A stretch of DNA of 64,000 bases, from positions 240,663,054 through 240,727,053 of the forward strand of contig CM076189.1 of the NCBI GenBank assembly GCA_038277395.1, written 5' to 3'. The stretch is from Dryocosmus kuriphilus (taxonomy: Eukaryota; Arthropoda; Insecta; Hymenoptera; Cynipidae). Numbering within the stretch: the first letter of the stretch is position 1; each line of letters starts with the position of its first letter. Shown here piece by piece: positions 1-11,891 of this stretch. The position numbers were made by a program, and so were the translations under genes. A model generated the notes under the pieces. It did no database searches and was not told the DNA's origin. It saw only the letters and a program-made list of their open reading frames with translations.

Positions 1-941
1 AATTATTTTTCATGAAATTGCTGTGTATATACTTACTACGAAAGTTTTGAGCGCTATATTTGTATTTTTATAAGAAAATAGAAAAGGCAATAAACCATTT
101 CTCAACTCTTTATAAATTATAACCTCACTTTTAAAAATCTGACGCCTCTGCACCTCGGACCACTCACTCGCACATTTCACGAGAGAAAAGAAGACAGAGA
201 GATATGTACTGCGCATGCGTGACCAATCGAACATTCATTCCACGAAGCAAGGCTGGCGTTTAGGAGCAGTTTCTGTTGACATTTCCGAAAAGCAAGTTCG
301 ATCTCCTTACTATTCCTTCGTGGTGGTATTCAAGTGATTCAAGAGATTCAAGTATTCAACATAACCTCTATTCTTGTGATTATAGTAGTGATTATAGTAA
401 CAAATAATCAATGAATTATGAAGCTGTGAGTTAGAAGGCGGTCGTAGTTTGTATTTTTCAAAATCTCATCACACTTTAAACATTTTTATACAGCTTCTTT
501 TTCAACTTTTTGATGTTTAAATTCCAGTTCTTTCTATGGGATTGGTTACTTTTTCTGATTTTTTCCCCTGGTTTACTCATTTTTTACTTTTAAAACATGA
601 ACCTAAATTATTCACTTTTCAAACTTTTCTGTCATTGTCACAAAAGTGAGATTATGTCATGCCTTTTTCCGTAATTTGAGATCCGCCATCTTTACTAGGT
701 TTTTTACGTTTCTTACATTTTTTTACGCACATTACCTTTTTGACGTATTATACGTATGAAACTTCGAGTTACGCGTAACTGTGCAACCCTGCCTACAGCC
801 GTCAAAACACGCAGCAAATTCGTAAAAATAATCTATTTTTATTAACTAAAACTTATAAAAGGATTACCTCGCGGATTTTTTTATAACCAAAATGAAGCTC
901 GTGTTTTTGGTAATTGATTAACGTAATATTAGTTATGAAAA
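1..941. other. AT-rich non-coding DNA
   Basis: No supported gene. Reading frames here are short and interrupted. A 14-bp perfect palindrome centred on ACGCGT lies at 767-780. The segment directly precedes the THAP exon remnant at 942, so part of it may be the upstream end of a decayed P-like element, but I found no matching terminal repeats. Confidence 0.5.
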
Positions 942-1218
942 ATGGTTAACAATTGTATCTGTTTTGAGTCTAAATCTGGGTATCGGAGCAACCGGCAGGA
1001 AAATGCAAAGAATAAAATTAATATGTTTAAAGCACCAAACGATAAAAAAGTACTGAAACAGTAACACGAAGCAATTTTCCGAGCCGATATTGAATTTAAA
1101 TATGGTGATTCTGTGTGTTCAAGACATTTCGACAGAGATGACATTATTTTGGAGAAGGTTGTGACAGGGCCTCCTGGAAGCATAATGGCGAAAGCAATTG
1201 TCAAGAATATATATATAT
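942..1218 (+). pseudogene. THAP-domain exon remnant (P-like transposase N-terminus)
   Basis: Frame +, ATG at 942. The reading starts MVNNCICFESKSGYRSN, continues with a MFKAP segment, then an AI-x-RADIEF-x-GD stretch and VCSRHF about 60 residues after the first cysteines. This order (Cys pair, F-x-x-P, W/AI, C-x2-H-F) is the C2CH THAP zinc finger, a sequence-specific DNA-binding domain found at the N-terminus of P-element and THAP9-type transposases. The position where the conserved Trp is expected is a TAA stop, and the first Cys pair is distorted, so the copy is dead. No catalytic region follows within the readable sequence; the downstream DNA is AT-rich and then the low-quality block. It is short and too open to the next stop to be random, but the call rests on motif order only. 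Confidence 0.6.
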
Positions 1219-1429
1219 TAATGTTTTTCACATTTTAAAGTGCATGCATAATTAATCTCATTTAGTTCATTGATCATCACATAATTAGAAATATATATTT
1301 TTTGGCTAAAAAGGTACAAAATTCTTTTGAATCCCTTTCAGAGGTCCAGTTTTTGAAATTGAAAAAATTTTCCAGCTAAATAATATGTAAACAAATTTAA
1401 AAGAATGAATATAAATGAATTGATTAAAA

Positions 1430-2205
1430 ATTTTTTTTTCAAAATCAGAATCGCGGTTTCCTTTTATATCAACATTATTCAAAATAAAGAAAAAGTTAAA
1501 ATTCACGAATCAAAAACGATCAAATTGAAATCGAGATTTTTATTGAATCTATACATTTAATTTCTTTATTTGATACTCGCTTTCTCTTATGTTTACGTAT
1601 AATCATTTTAATGACCTATTATTTATTATAAGCAAATTATAATTTAATTGAAGCTTATTTAATTAACACTAATAACAATTAACGCTTAAATACTTTTGAT
1701 CGATACTCGATTATTATTTGCAAAATCGAATGCGTCGGTTTGAAAAAATGAAAATAGCACAGGAAAATAAGCAAAACTTGCAAAGGAAGAAAGCTGCAAA
1801 TTTAGCGACTTCTTAGAATTGGTCGGGGTAATTATTTTCCAAATATATATAAACATATATTACTAAATATTATATCATATAAATTTAAAAATAAAATATT
1901 TATGCTTAAATCTTAGTATTATTTTCGCCTATTCCCATTTTAGAAAGGGACTGTTTGGAAATAACGTAATGTTTAGAAAATAAACGGGGGGCGTGGGAGG
2001 TAAAAAATGTTTTAAAATTTCGTTACGTAGTACATTTTAATTAATAATTATATAATAAATCTAATAATTGCAAACTCATAATATTTATCGATACTGAAAT
2101 TATTCCTAGTACATATTGAAGTTAATTATAGATGAATAATAATTTTCATTTTACTTATCCTATTCAATTAATTTATATTTTTTATTATTGTTATTATAAA
2201 TTTCA
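1430..2205. repeat. Repeat unit, first copy
   Basis: The part 1870-2205 recurs nearly exactly at 5541-5871; one visible difference is one G fewer in a G run. The upstream part, about 1500-1870, is recognisable as a corrupted version at about 5290-5540, with the same order of short blocks at the same spacing. No coding content is seen. Confidence 0.7.
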
Positions 2206-5200
2206 GGAAAAAAAAAATTTAAAAAATTTGGGGAAAAAGGGGGGGTTTTTTTAAAAAATTTAGGCATTTTAAACGGTGAGAAGTTTTACCCACTTCCCAA
2301 AATTTAGATTGGGAAAATTTCAACAAAAGGGGGTTTTCCTTAACTAATTTTTGGGTTTAATACCGTGACCTTTCCTTTTTTTCGAAAATTTTTTTAAAGG
2401 AAGCAGGTAAAAAGGGAAAATTTAATTTTTAAAAAATTAAAAAAATTAAAAGTTTTTTCTAAATTTTTAAAAGAAAATACCCTTATTGTGTTAAATTAAT
2501 TTTTTCAAAAAGAAAAAGTTTATCTTTTAAAAATTGATTAAAAAGCGAAATTGGGTCTTATTTGAGGGTTGGTTTGGAAACCCTATTTAATATTCATTTT
2601 AAAGAATAATCTTTTTTTCCCCCCAAATTCAACCCATTTAAATTCTTGGAAAAAATTTATTAAACACTTTTTTTGGGTTTTTAAAAAAATTATTTACGCT
2701 TCGTTCAAAAGCGCTTAAAAGAGGTAAAAAGATGTTCTTTTGTTGGGGGCAAAAAAATTTTAAAAAAAATTTTAAATTTCCCATTTTATAAAAATTTTTT
2801 ATTTTTTCCGGGAAATACAAAAAATTTTAGAAAATAGAAACGCGAAAAGAAAAGTTAAATTCGGGTCCCCTCTAAAGTTTAAAAACATTTTAAAAGTTAT
2901 TCCCGATATTTTTTTTAAAACCTTTTTTTTTAATTTTTTTTTCAAAAACCCAAATTTCGTTTTTCTTCTTATTTTCCAAATCAAAAACATAAACCAACCC
3001 GGGTCGTTTTAAATTTTCAAGGGCCTTAAAAATTTATTTATTGCTTTTTTCCTTTTGTTTTTTTTCCCCCCTTCCGAGCAATCTTATTCAAATTAAAATT
3101 AAAATTTCGCCCAACTCTTTTGGACAATTTAATGGAATTTAAAACTGCGTTCCCCCCCCATCCAAAAAATTTTTAAATATTGGGTTCCCCCCCTGGCGAA
3201 GAAATGGGAATTCAAATTTAATTAAATTGTCTTTTAAATTAATGTAATTTTTATTTTTTTAAAAAAAAAAATCCTTTGAATTTTTTAAAAAATTTTTTAA
3301 TAAAAATTTTTGTTTTAAAAAGAAATTTTATTCAAATTATCTATAAGGTCCCCGAAATTTTAAGGACAAGCTCCAGAAAGTTCCTTTTTAAAATTTTTTT
3401 AGGGAAAAGGTTACATTTTTTTTTTAATTTTCATGTGGTTTGAAAAAACTTTTTGAAAAAAAAAATTCTTTCAAAATACCCAAAAAATTTTTTAAATTAA
3501 AGGAAAAAATTAATTTTTTAAACTAAAAATTGTTTGGAAAAAAATTAAATTATTAAAAAATTTTAAACCTTTTTAAAATTTGTTTTAAATTAAAATTTAA
3601 ATTTTTAAAAAATAGGTTTGATTTTGTAAATTGTTTTTTTTGAAAAAATTGTTTTTAAAAAAGTCTTTTTGAAAACTGTTTTTTTAAAAATTTAAAAATT
3701 TTTTATTTTTTTTTTTAACCTATCCTATTTCCCCTTTTTTTGGAATTTTTGGAGGATTTTTATTAAAAAGGTTTTTTTAAAAAATTTTTTTTGGTTTTTA
3801 AATAGTTTTGTTTCTGAACCGGATGAAAAGTCATGTGGAAGGGCCTAAAGTTTTTTTTTTAAAAAAAATATTAAAAAGGGGAAAATATTTTTTCTAAACG
3901 AAAAAAAAATTTTTTTTCTTCCCTTATTTTTCTTTTAGGATCCCTTTTTTTTTATTTGAATATTTTCTCGGTTTAAAAAAATTTTAATTTTTTAAAATAA
4001 ATTTTATTTTTTTCTTGTTTTTTTTTTTAAAATTTAAAATTTTTTAAAATTTTTAAAAGAGAATTTTCGCCCCCCTAAAAATTTTCCCCTTTTATTTTTT
4101 TAAATTTTTTACCTTTTATTTTTTAAAAGGGAAAAAAATTTTGTTAATAAAAATTTTTAAATTTGTATTCAATTTTATAAGATATCCCTTAAACAAATAA
4201 ATTTTTTATTGATAATAAAAAATACTAACCTTTTAAAAATTTTTTTTGTAAATAAAATCATTAATTTTTACCCCAATAAATTTAAAATTTGAAATAGGGT
4301 TTTGGTTCCAGAGGGCGGTTTAGAATGATTTTTAAAAAATTTTGAGCTGGTTTGAAAAAGGGCCCTAAATTTTTTTAAAACCCCCGGATTAAATTTTTTT
4401 TTTTAACTTAAAGAATGGTTATTTTTCAAAAAAAAGCCAAAAAAAAAAAATTTAAACCCCGGGGGGGGGGGGGGGGGGAAAAAAAAAAATCACTGAGGCC
4501 CGTTTAAAAAAAATCTTTTACGGGTGATTATTTTTTTTCCCCTTTTTTCCCCGAATTTTTTTATTTAATTTAAATTTTCCCTTTTAATTTTATTTTCCCA
4601 ATATTTTTAAATTTTTCCCGGCCCAAAATTAAAACCCCCCTTTCTTCAACTTTTAAACTTGGGGTTAGGAATTTTAAAAGTGGTTTTTTATTTGGAAATG
4701 AAAAAAAGGGAATTTTGGGAATAATTTTTTAAAACCCCCCAAATTATTAAATTTTTTTAATAAAAAAATTTTTTTTGGGCCAAAAAAAAATTTTAAAAAT
4801 CTTTTTAAGGGGAAAAAAATTTAAAACTTTGAGAAATTTTAATAAAAAACCTAAAAAGACAAAATAAAAAAATAACCCCCACCAAATGTAAAAAAAAAAT
4901 TTTTTTGTTTTTCCCCCACTAATAATTTTTTTAAAAAAAAAATTTTTTAAAAAAACCCCCGGAAAAATAAAAAGAAATTTTGTTTAAATCAATTACAGTT
5001 AAATTTTTGAAGACTTTTTCCCCAAAGCTAACGATTTAAAAGGGGTTTGTCCAGTGTTTCCCCAGGGTAAAAAGCCCACAAACCCCCCAGGGAGTCCTAA
5101 AAAAATTTAACAAATTAAAACCCAAATGTTTTTGGGGGAAAAGGTTACCCCCCATTCCTTTTGTAATCCCTCAAGAGGCATTTTAAAACAATTCCACAGA

Positions 5201-5540
5201 ATTCGGAAAGATTAACTTTTATTTGTGATTTAAAACTCAAAATATGATTTTCAAACGGGTTTTCATTTATATACGGAAAATTTTTTAAAAAAATTAAATT
5301 GAAAGTAAAATACGTTGTGAAATTGAGATTTTATTGAAATCATAAAAATTGGTCTTTATGTGATAGCTCGCTTTTACTAGTTTTACAATAGATAAATGCA
5401 TTTTTGTAAAAGACCTACTTATTGATTATGGCAAAATATAATTTAATTCGAACTTATTTAATATAAACTAAAAACATTACGCTAAATATTGTTCGATCGA
5501 ACTCGGATAAATTGCAATAATCGAAGGTGCTGTGCGGTAT
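2206..5540. other. Low-quality, homopolymer-rich assembly block
   Basis: The text is dominated by long A, T, C and G runs (for example nearly 20 consecutive G near 4460), which do not occur at this density elsewhere in the window. Blocks of it can be aligned by eye to clean sequence nearby: 2260-2450 follows the order of short words in 6385-6600, and 5290-5540 follows 1500-1870. It therefore looks like an uncorrected, error-prone read bridging a repeat, not biological low-complexity DNA. Reading frames inside it should not be interpreted. Confidence 0.75.
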
Positions 5541-5871
5541 TATATCATATAAATTTAAAAATAAAATATTTATGCTTAAATCTTAGTATTATTTTCGCCT
5601 ATTCCCATTTTAGAAAGGGACTGTTTGGAAATAACGTAATGTTTAGAAAATAAACGGGGGCGTGGGAGGTAAAAAATGTTTTAAAATTTCGTTACGTAGT
5701 ACATTTTAATTAATAATTATATAATAAATCTAATAATTGCAAACTCATAATATTTATCGATACTGAAATTATTCCTAGTACATATTGAAGTTAATTATAG
5801 ATGAATAATAATTTTCATTTTACTTATCCTATTCAATTAATTTATATTTTTTATTATTGTTATTATAAATT
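5541..5871. repeat. Repeat unit, second copy
   Basis: Near-identical to 1870-2205. The match begins abruptly at the right edge of the low-quality block and ends at 5871, where the flanking sequences diverge. Confidence 0.85.
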
Positions 5872-6208
5872 TGCCTCTTCGGCTCTTATTAGTTAAATAA
5901 TTAGCTTTTAGTGTTGGGGGAATATATTCGAGCTTACATTCAAATGAAGTAAATTTCCCCATTTTCGGCATTATTTATTAAATTAAATAGTTTTAAAGAT
6001 GCCAAACATCTTAGCTATCATCATCTTATATTTGTAAACGTGAGAAAATTATTTTTATCACGAAAAAAAAAGAATTTTAAACATTTTCATCATGTATTTT
6101 TTAAAAAATCTAGGCCTACTGCTTAGGTGGCGGCGCCCTCTTGGCTTCAGTCAACTCTCGTGACACTTTCTGCGCCGAGAGGCCTCAAGAGAAGTAACAG
6201 GGGGCTGC
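5872..6208. other. Unannotated spacer
   Basis: No reading frame or repeat recognised. The right half (about 6115-6195) is noticeably more GC-rich than its surroundings, which may mark the start of another element, but I found no partner copy. Confidence 0.4.
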
Positions 6209-9200
6209 TTACAATCTGTAAATGATTATATGCTATAGGGACTGAAGAGACACTGCAACTGCACTCGCGGCAAGGCACCACTTTTCTCTTTCAGCGCATT
6301 TTCCATTTTGCACAAAAACAACCATATTCCATGTGAAAAAAATTAAATGTACAAAAATAATTGTAGGCAATAAGTGGGGTTATGACTGAAATTGGCAGGC
6401 ATGTGTAACGGATGAGAATGTTTTTACCCACGAAATTCAAATTGGTCCCAGATGCTGGTCCGAAATTCCACCTCAGACTGAAGAGTCTTCTCGTCGAACT
6501 CGGAATTTGGGATTTAATACCAACGATGATCCTTAAAATCCTTTAAATTCGTGAAATATTCTCTTTAGATGAAGCAGGTGAAAAGGAATTTGAGTGGAAT
6601 AACTTTAGACAAAACTTAGAAGTGAAAATTAAACGAATTTATTTCGAAGTCCAAAGCGATTAATTCACGCAAATACTCTTATGTCCGTAGCTTCACAATT
6701 AATTTTATTCAAAACGACGGAGGCAAAGATTCCACGTCGGATGTGGATCGAAATCTGATCTAAAAAATCGCAGTTATGTGGGTGCTTCCGGACCGTGCAG
6801 CGGTCGTCGGATCTCTTGCGCAACCCTACTCTTACATACGTTCATTATTCTAGCCAATGAAGTCCTTAACTTTTACCCCATCCTAGGCAACTCCATGCTC
6901 TAACCCTACTCATTGGAAAAATCCCATTAAACACGTTTTATTGGATTTAGAGCAAAATCTCATTTCACGCTTCAGTATCAAAACGCGCCAGTAAATAAGA
7001 GTGGTAAAAATGAATGACTTAACTGTCTAGTAAAATGTGTCAAGAAAAATATTAAAAACAAAATTTATAACTTTGGTTGCCCTAAATAATAACAAAGTCC
7101 TCATTATTTCCATTCATACACAGGATCACAAATACCCTTATTCAAAATAGTTTCCAACGCTGAAAAGTAATTAAGAAAATTAATTCTGTGAGTACAAAAA
7201 TCATAAAAGTTAATCGAATACATTTCAAAGTCCTGAGTTCCCAGAGTCAGTTCTTTATAATCGCTCTTTTTTTGGAAGTTAATTTAGAAAATACTTAAAT
7301 TAACACAATATTCGTTTGTTCGTCTTATTTAGTCAGTTCACATCATAATTACATTTACCAATCTCTCAGGTTCGTTTTAACAAGTTTTACTTTAACTTGG
7401 CCTTAAAATTACTTCTATATGTTCGTCATTTTCCCTTTTTAGTTTTTATCTTCAACCCTGATCACTGATGTCAATGCCTGGGTATTGGCACAAGGGTTGA
7501 AATTCCCACTAAACTCTTAACGTCCAGGAGGTGCTGCCTCTGCTGGGACGAATTCTAACCAATCTGTCCTAGATTGTCACACGTGGACGCTCGTGGCGCC
7601 AACCACGGCTGCCAAAATGATGTTCTTAATGTAGCTCACTCGTAGGCTGCTGCCACCTGGCGACACGACAATAGGAACTTCAAATTTGAAATACAATTGT
7701 ACGGTGTAAATGTCAATGTAATATTCTTATCTTGTGCAGAAATAATTAAAAAATGACGCTTTGAAGTATTGTTCAATATTTAATGAAATTATTTGTCTTG
7801 TCACAAAGATGTATATTGCTTACTTCAAGAGTTGATCATATATCAGGAATTACCCTCGAAATTAATTATTAGAGACAATTTTTCGCTCTTGTGCGAGGTA
7901 AGTTTCCATTTTAGAATCTAATTTTTATGCCGCTCACGCAGTTACATATAATTTTATTTTATTTTTCATGCACTAGTTTTCGCACATATTTCTATTTGGT
8001 GAACTAAAATTCGATATTCAAAAAGTACCCAAAAATCAATTTCTTCTAAATTGAAGGTATTGAAATATAAATTTTCTTCAATACTACAAGAGTTCGAAAC
8101 TGGAATAAAATCTAAATTATTGAAAGTAGAAATTTCGAAACAACACTTGCACTGTGTTCTAAGATTAAATTAGAATTTGAAACGTAGGTTTGATCTTTGA
8201 TATGTCAATATCTGTGATATTTGAAAAATATTGCTTTAAATATAGTATCTTATCTTTGAAAACTGTCTTTCATTAACATTTAGAAAGTTTTCTATTAATT
8301 CTGTATTTTATTCCTACTCACTATTTTGCCCTTTATTTCGAATTTTTGGATTGGATTCAATTCATCTGCAGAAACTGGTATTAATTTTGAGAATATTCTT
8401 GCAGATTTTTAAAATAGCAGTTGTTTCTGGAATCACCGAGTTCTATAGTCAAAGCTCATGCTTATGAGAAATTGCAGCTCAAGCAGCTTTTTGTTAACAA
8501 CAAATATTGAAAGAAGTGAGAAATATTGTTGTTCTAAAGCGAAAATAGAGTATTCATTACTTACCTTATTTATACGATTATACGTGATGCGCCTTCTTCG
8601 TCGTTGTACTTTACGAAATTACATGTAACTGCGAGTCAATGTAGTCAATATAGGAGTTCCTATATTTTTTTTAAATAAATATTTTACTACCAAAGCTAGA
8701 AGCTTGTTCTTTTCTTTTTTATAAATTTAAAAATGTAATAATACCCGTATTTGTGATAAAAAGAGGTAATCTTCAGGTCTCAATAGATTATTTTCAGCTT
8801 ATATAGTTTTCATTTTTTCATCGCATAATTTGAAGATTTTTAACGGCAGAAAAATTGTCCCTAATAATTAATTTTGAGGGTAATTGTATGATCAACTCTT
8901 GAAGTAAGCAATATCCACCTTATAACAAGATAAATAATTTCATTGAATAATGAACAATACATCCAAGCGGCAGTTTTCAATTATTTCTGTACGAGATAAG
9001 AATATTACATTGACATTTACACCATATAATTGTATTTCAAATTTGAAATTGACGCCGTTGCGTTGCCAGATGGCAGCAGCTTAGGAGTGAGCGTCATTAC
9101 CAACAGGATTTTCGCAGTCGTGGTTGGCGTGATGAGCGTCGACGCCTGTCAATTTCTATTATAACCCCACTTGTTGCATTCAATTATTTTTTTACTTTTA

Positions 9201-9345
9201 ATGTCTTTCACAGAGAATACGGTTATTTTGTGCAAAATGAGAAATGCGCTGAAAAGAAAAAAAGTGTTACCTCGCCGCGAATGCAGTTGCAGTGTCTCTC
9301 CAGTCTCTAAAACAATCATTTACAGGTTGTATGTCACTCTGGTAC
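6209..9345. mobile_element. Large foldback (inverted-repeat) element
   Basis: Two long arms are inverted copies of each other. Left-arm blocks 6209-6400 and 7584-7890 match right-arm blocks 9155-9345 and 8850-9155 on the opposite strand, at roughly 85-90% identity by eye. The spacer between arms is about 960 bp. The left arm is split by a 1.18-kb insertion at 6404-7579. No transposase is seen, so this is a non-autonomous or foldback-type element. Other copies of the same arm sequence occur at 58680-58850 and 59220-59665. Confidence 0.75.
6404..7579 (+). mobile_element. Candidate solo LTR inserted in the foldback arm
   Basis: The right arm of the surrounding foldback element runs uninterrupted where the left arm is broken by this segment. 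The insert begins TGTAACGG and ends ATTGTCA, giving the TG...CA ends of LTR retrotransposons. It is flanked by CATG on the left and CACG on the right, compatible with a 4-bp target duplication carrying one mismatch. Its length (1176 bp) suits a long LTR. No gag or pol frame is inside, so if the call is right it is a recombined solo LTR. The family is not identified. Confidence 0.45.
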
Positions 9346-9590
9346 TGCTTTCTCTTTTTAACCCCTGGAACTCTTCCTCTACTTTCCCTCATTTCAACAC
9401 TTTTCCATTATCGTATTTTAGCCATATATCTTTATTTTTCCCGGACAAACTATCTAGTAACCCCTCCTCATACAACCATGAAACCCTTCCGGGTTGAGGA
9501 ACTTTTGCAAAGTGCCTGTTTAAAATATTTATTTCGGAAGATTGAAAACAGATGGAATTTGAGCGACATCACATTTTTTTGACACCTCCG
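9346..9590 (-). repeat. Dispersed module, inverted copy
   Basis: Continuation of the foldback arm. It matches, on the opposite strand, the stretch 58440-58680 (Phe-rich shadow frames, the CCCGGAAGGG-type core and the TTTGCAAA block). Reading frames drawn across it are artefacts of the repeat. Confidence 0.6.
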
Positions 9591-10031
9591 CCAGCAGCCT
9601 TAATTCATTACATTTTTTCTTGCAATGAAAAAAAATATGTTTGCGTCCTTAAAAAATATCAATTTTTAAGACATCAATTTTTAATTTGAGAAGAACATAA
9701 AAACTTCGCAGTATTCTCTAACTAAACATACCCTAAAAACAGTTATTCACACAATAAAAATAGTTATCACACCAGCAGCGTACTAGTTAATGTAGAAAAT
9801 GCAAATTTTAATTTAGAATTTGTTTACTTTACTGAATTAACTTGATGTTTATAAGCAATTATTTTAAAACCCCCGCCGAAATCCAACATTTCCATGAAAT
9901 TTTCGTCTGCTACGACCAGTCAGATTGACATTTTGTTATTGTTTTAACTATTGAAGACATTTCTCCTTGATGCAGTACGTACTCTTATACAAGGTTTGTC
10001 CTCAGGCTAGTTTCACAGGGTCCACAGCAGT
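9591..10031. other. Spacer without recognised features
   Basis: AT-rich, no reading frame above background and no partner repeat that I could find in the window. Confidence 0.4.
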
Positions 10032-10871
10032 CCACAATGAGCTCTCCCATGGAGAATAGACATAAGGAGACCAAAGTTCTGTACATCGACTTCGCAAAAG
10101 TCGAACATGTTTTGGTAGGAAGTATAAGCAAAGGGTACAAGAACTCCCCGACTGATGGCGTGATATTCGCATAGGGAGTCCTAATAATGACCGCCGTTCG
10201 CAGGCTGTTATCATGCAGTAAATAGAACCTCAAATGAATGTAAACAACACTTTATTTTATTTAAATGATGATTATAGTTATTAAATTATTACATAGATTC
10301 AAATTTGCAAATGTCACAAATATTTTGTTTTTCATCTACTTTTTGCAGGTTGCTATGTCCGCACATTCGTATATATATACATTATACTAATTTTACTTAA
10401 CACAATATCTGAAAAAATTGTACCTCCTCCATTATGAAAAATGATCCACAATTTCTTCGAATTCACCTCATTATGCGCTATTCACAAAATGATTAGCTGA
10501 CAACCCTACTAGCACCCAATATTGACTCAATATTGCATCCATATTTCCTGCAATATGGGCAATGTTGTAGGAATTATGGATGCAATATTCAGGCAATATT
10601 GCGATGGCCATTTTTGGCAACATTCGTCTGCTAAAATTATTATTATTTTTAACAACAAATATCTCGTAAACTGTAAGAGATAGGTAAAAATGGATGCCAT
10701 TTTTGGGTTTTTGAGCACCCGTAGTATATTATTGTATATAGATCCATATTATAAAATAAAAACTATTTTTACCTATCTCCCCTAAGATTTACCAGATATC
10801 TGTTGTTAAAAACAATAAGTGAATGTTGCCAAAAACGGCCATCGAAATATTGCCTCAATATTAGGTGCTAG

Positions 10872-10896
10872 CAAAGATATTTTAACGAGATGCGGC
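10872..10896 (+). repeat. Left terminal inverted repeat of P-like transposon
   Basis: Inverted match to 18549-18573, 24 of 25 positions. The same 3' portion (AGATGCGGC) recurs in the terminal repeats of the 3.3-kb element at 25263-28606. Confidence 0.85.
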
Positions 10897-11891
10897 TAGG
10901 GTCTAGTTAGGCCACATGCCACGAGGGCGGCGTTACTGTAGTGTTTGTGGCTTCGGTTTGTTTCGGTAGCCTTCGGCTAAATTCGGCAATGCCTCTATGT
11001 TTAAGCGCATTATTTTGACCACATGCCACGAGGTGGCGCAATAAACTCTGCTTTTTTCGAGCGGGAATTTGAAACTTTATAATTATTATGGATTATTTAT
11101 TTATTCTTGAGGACTGAAAGTAACTTTTTCCCATTTGAAAATATTCTTAGTAAAATATAGTGTTCTATAAATAAAGAATGAACAAGTCACTGAAAATATA
11201 TAAAGATAATTCTGTATAAAATCTATATCTAGAAAGGATGGGATGACTTTACTATTGTATAGCAAACTTTACTGTTGCTTGGTTATATATAAATCAATAT
11301 TAATAAAATAAAATAAAAGTAATTGAAAATATTGATTGAAAATTATACCATTGAAATTGTATCTTTATATTTTTATTAAGAAAACTTATGAAAACTTAAA
11401 AAATAAAAATAAAAAGGATACTTGGAATTTTTACGTATATAAACATTTCAAAAAATTTAAAGAATCCTTTTTATGCAAAAAAATATACTCTATTTTCATA
11501 TTTCTATTTAAAAGACAGAAAACTAAAAAAATACCTAAGCGTAATATTCAGCTAATTAATTAATTAGTAATATTACTGAAAAAATTAAGTCAACGAAAAT
11601 ATTTAAGCAAAATTATTTTTTGCAATCAGGTACGTATTAACATTTAATTTTTATTTATATAAATATGTATATGTATATAGATATTATATATACATTAAGA
11701 TTTAAAAACATTTTAGTATTATAATGTAAGCCAGGCTGTACTTCTTAATTGTAGTGAGATTAAAGCGTTTGATATTTAAGTGATTGGAAACTATTTTTGC
11801 CTCGAACTTGAGCTTAATTAATAGTTTACTGTAGTGAACTATTGTTACCACATTTAAAAAGTACTTTGAAGTAATAATATAGGATAAAACA

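Noticed and set aside
205..230. NRF1-like GCGCATGCGT plus CCAAT as a host promoter
   Set aside because: The motifs are real strings, but no gene with a supported start follows within reach other than a dead THAP exon.
2638..2990. Short Phe/Lys-rich frames in the low-quality block
   Set aside because: Homopolymer artefacts in unreliable sequence.
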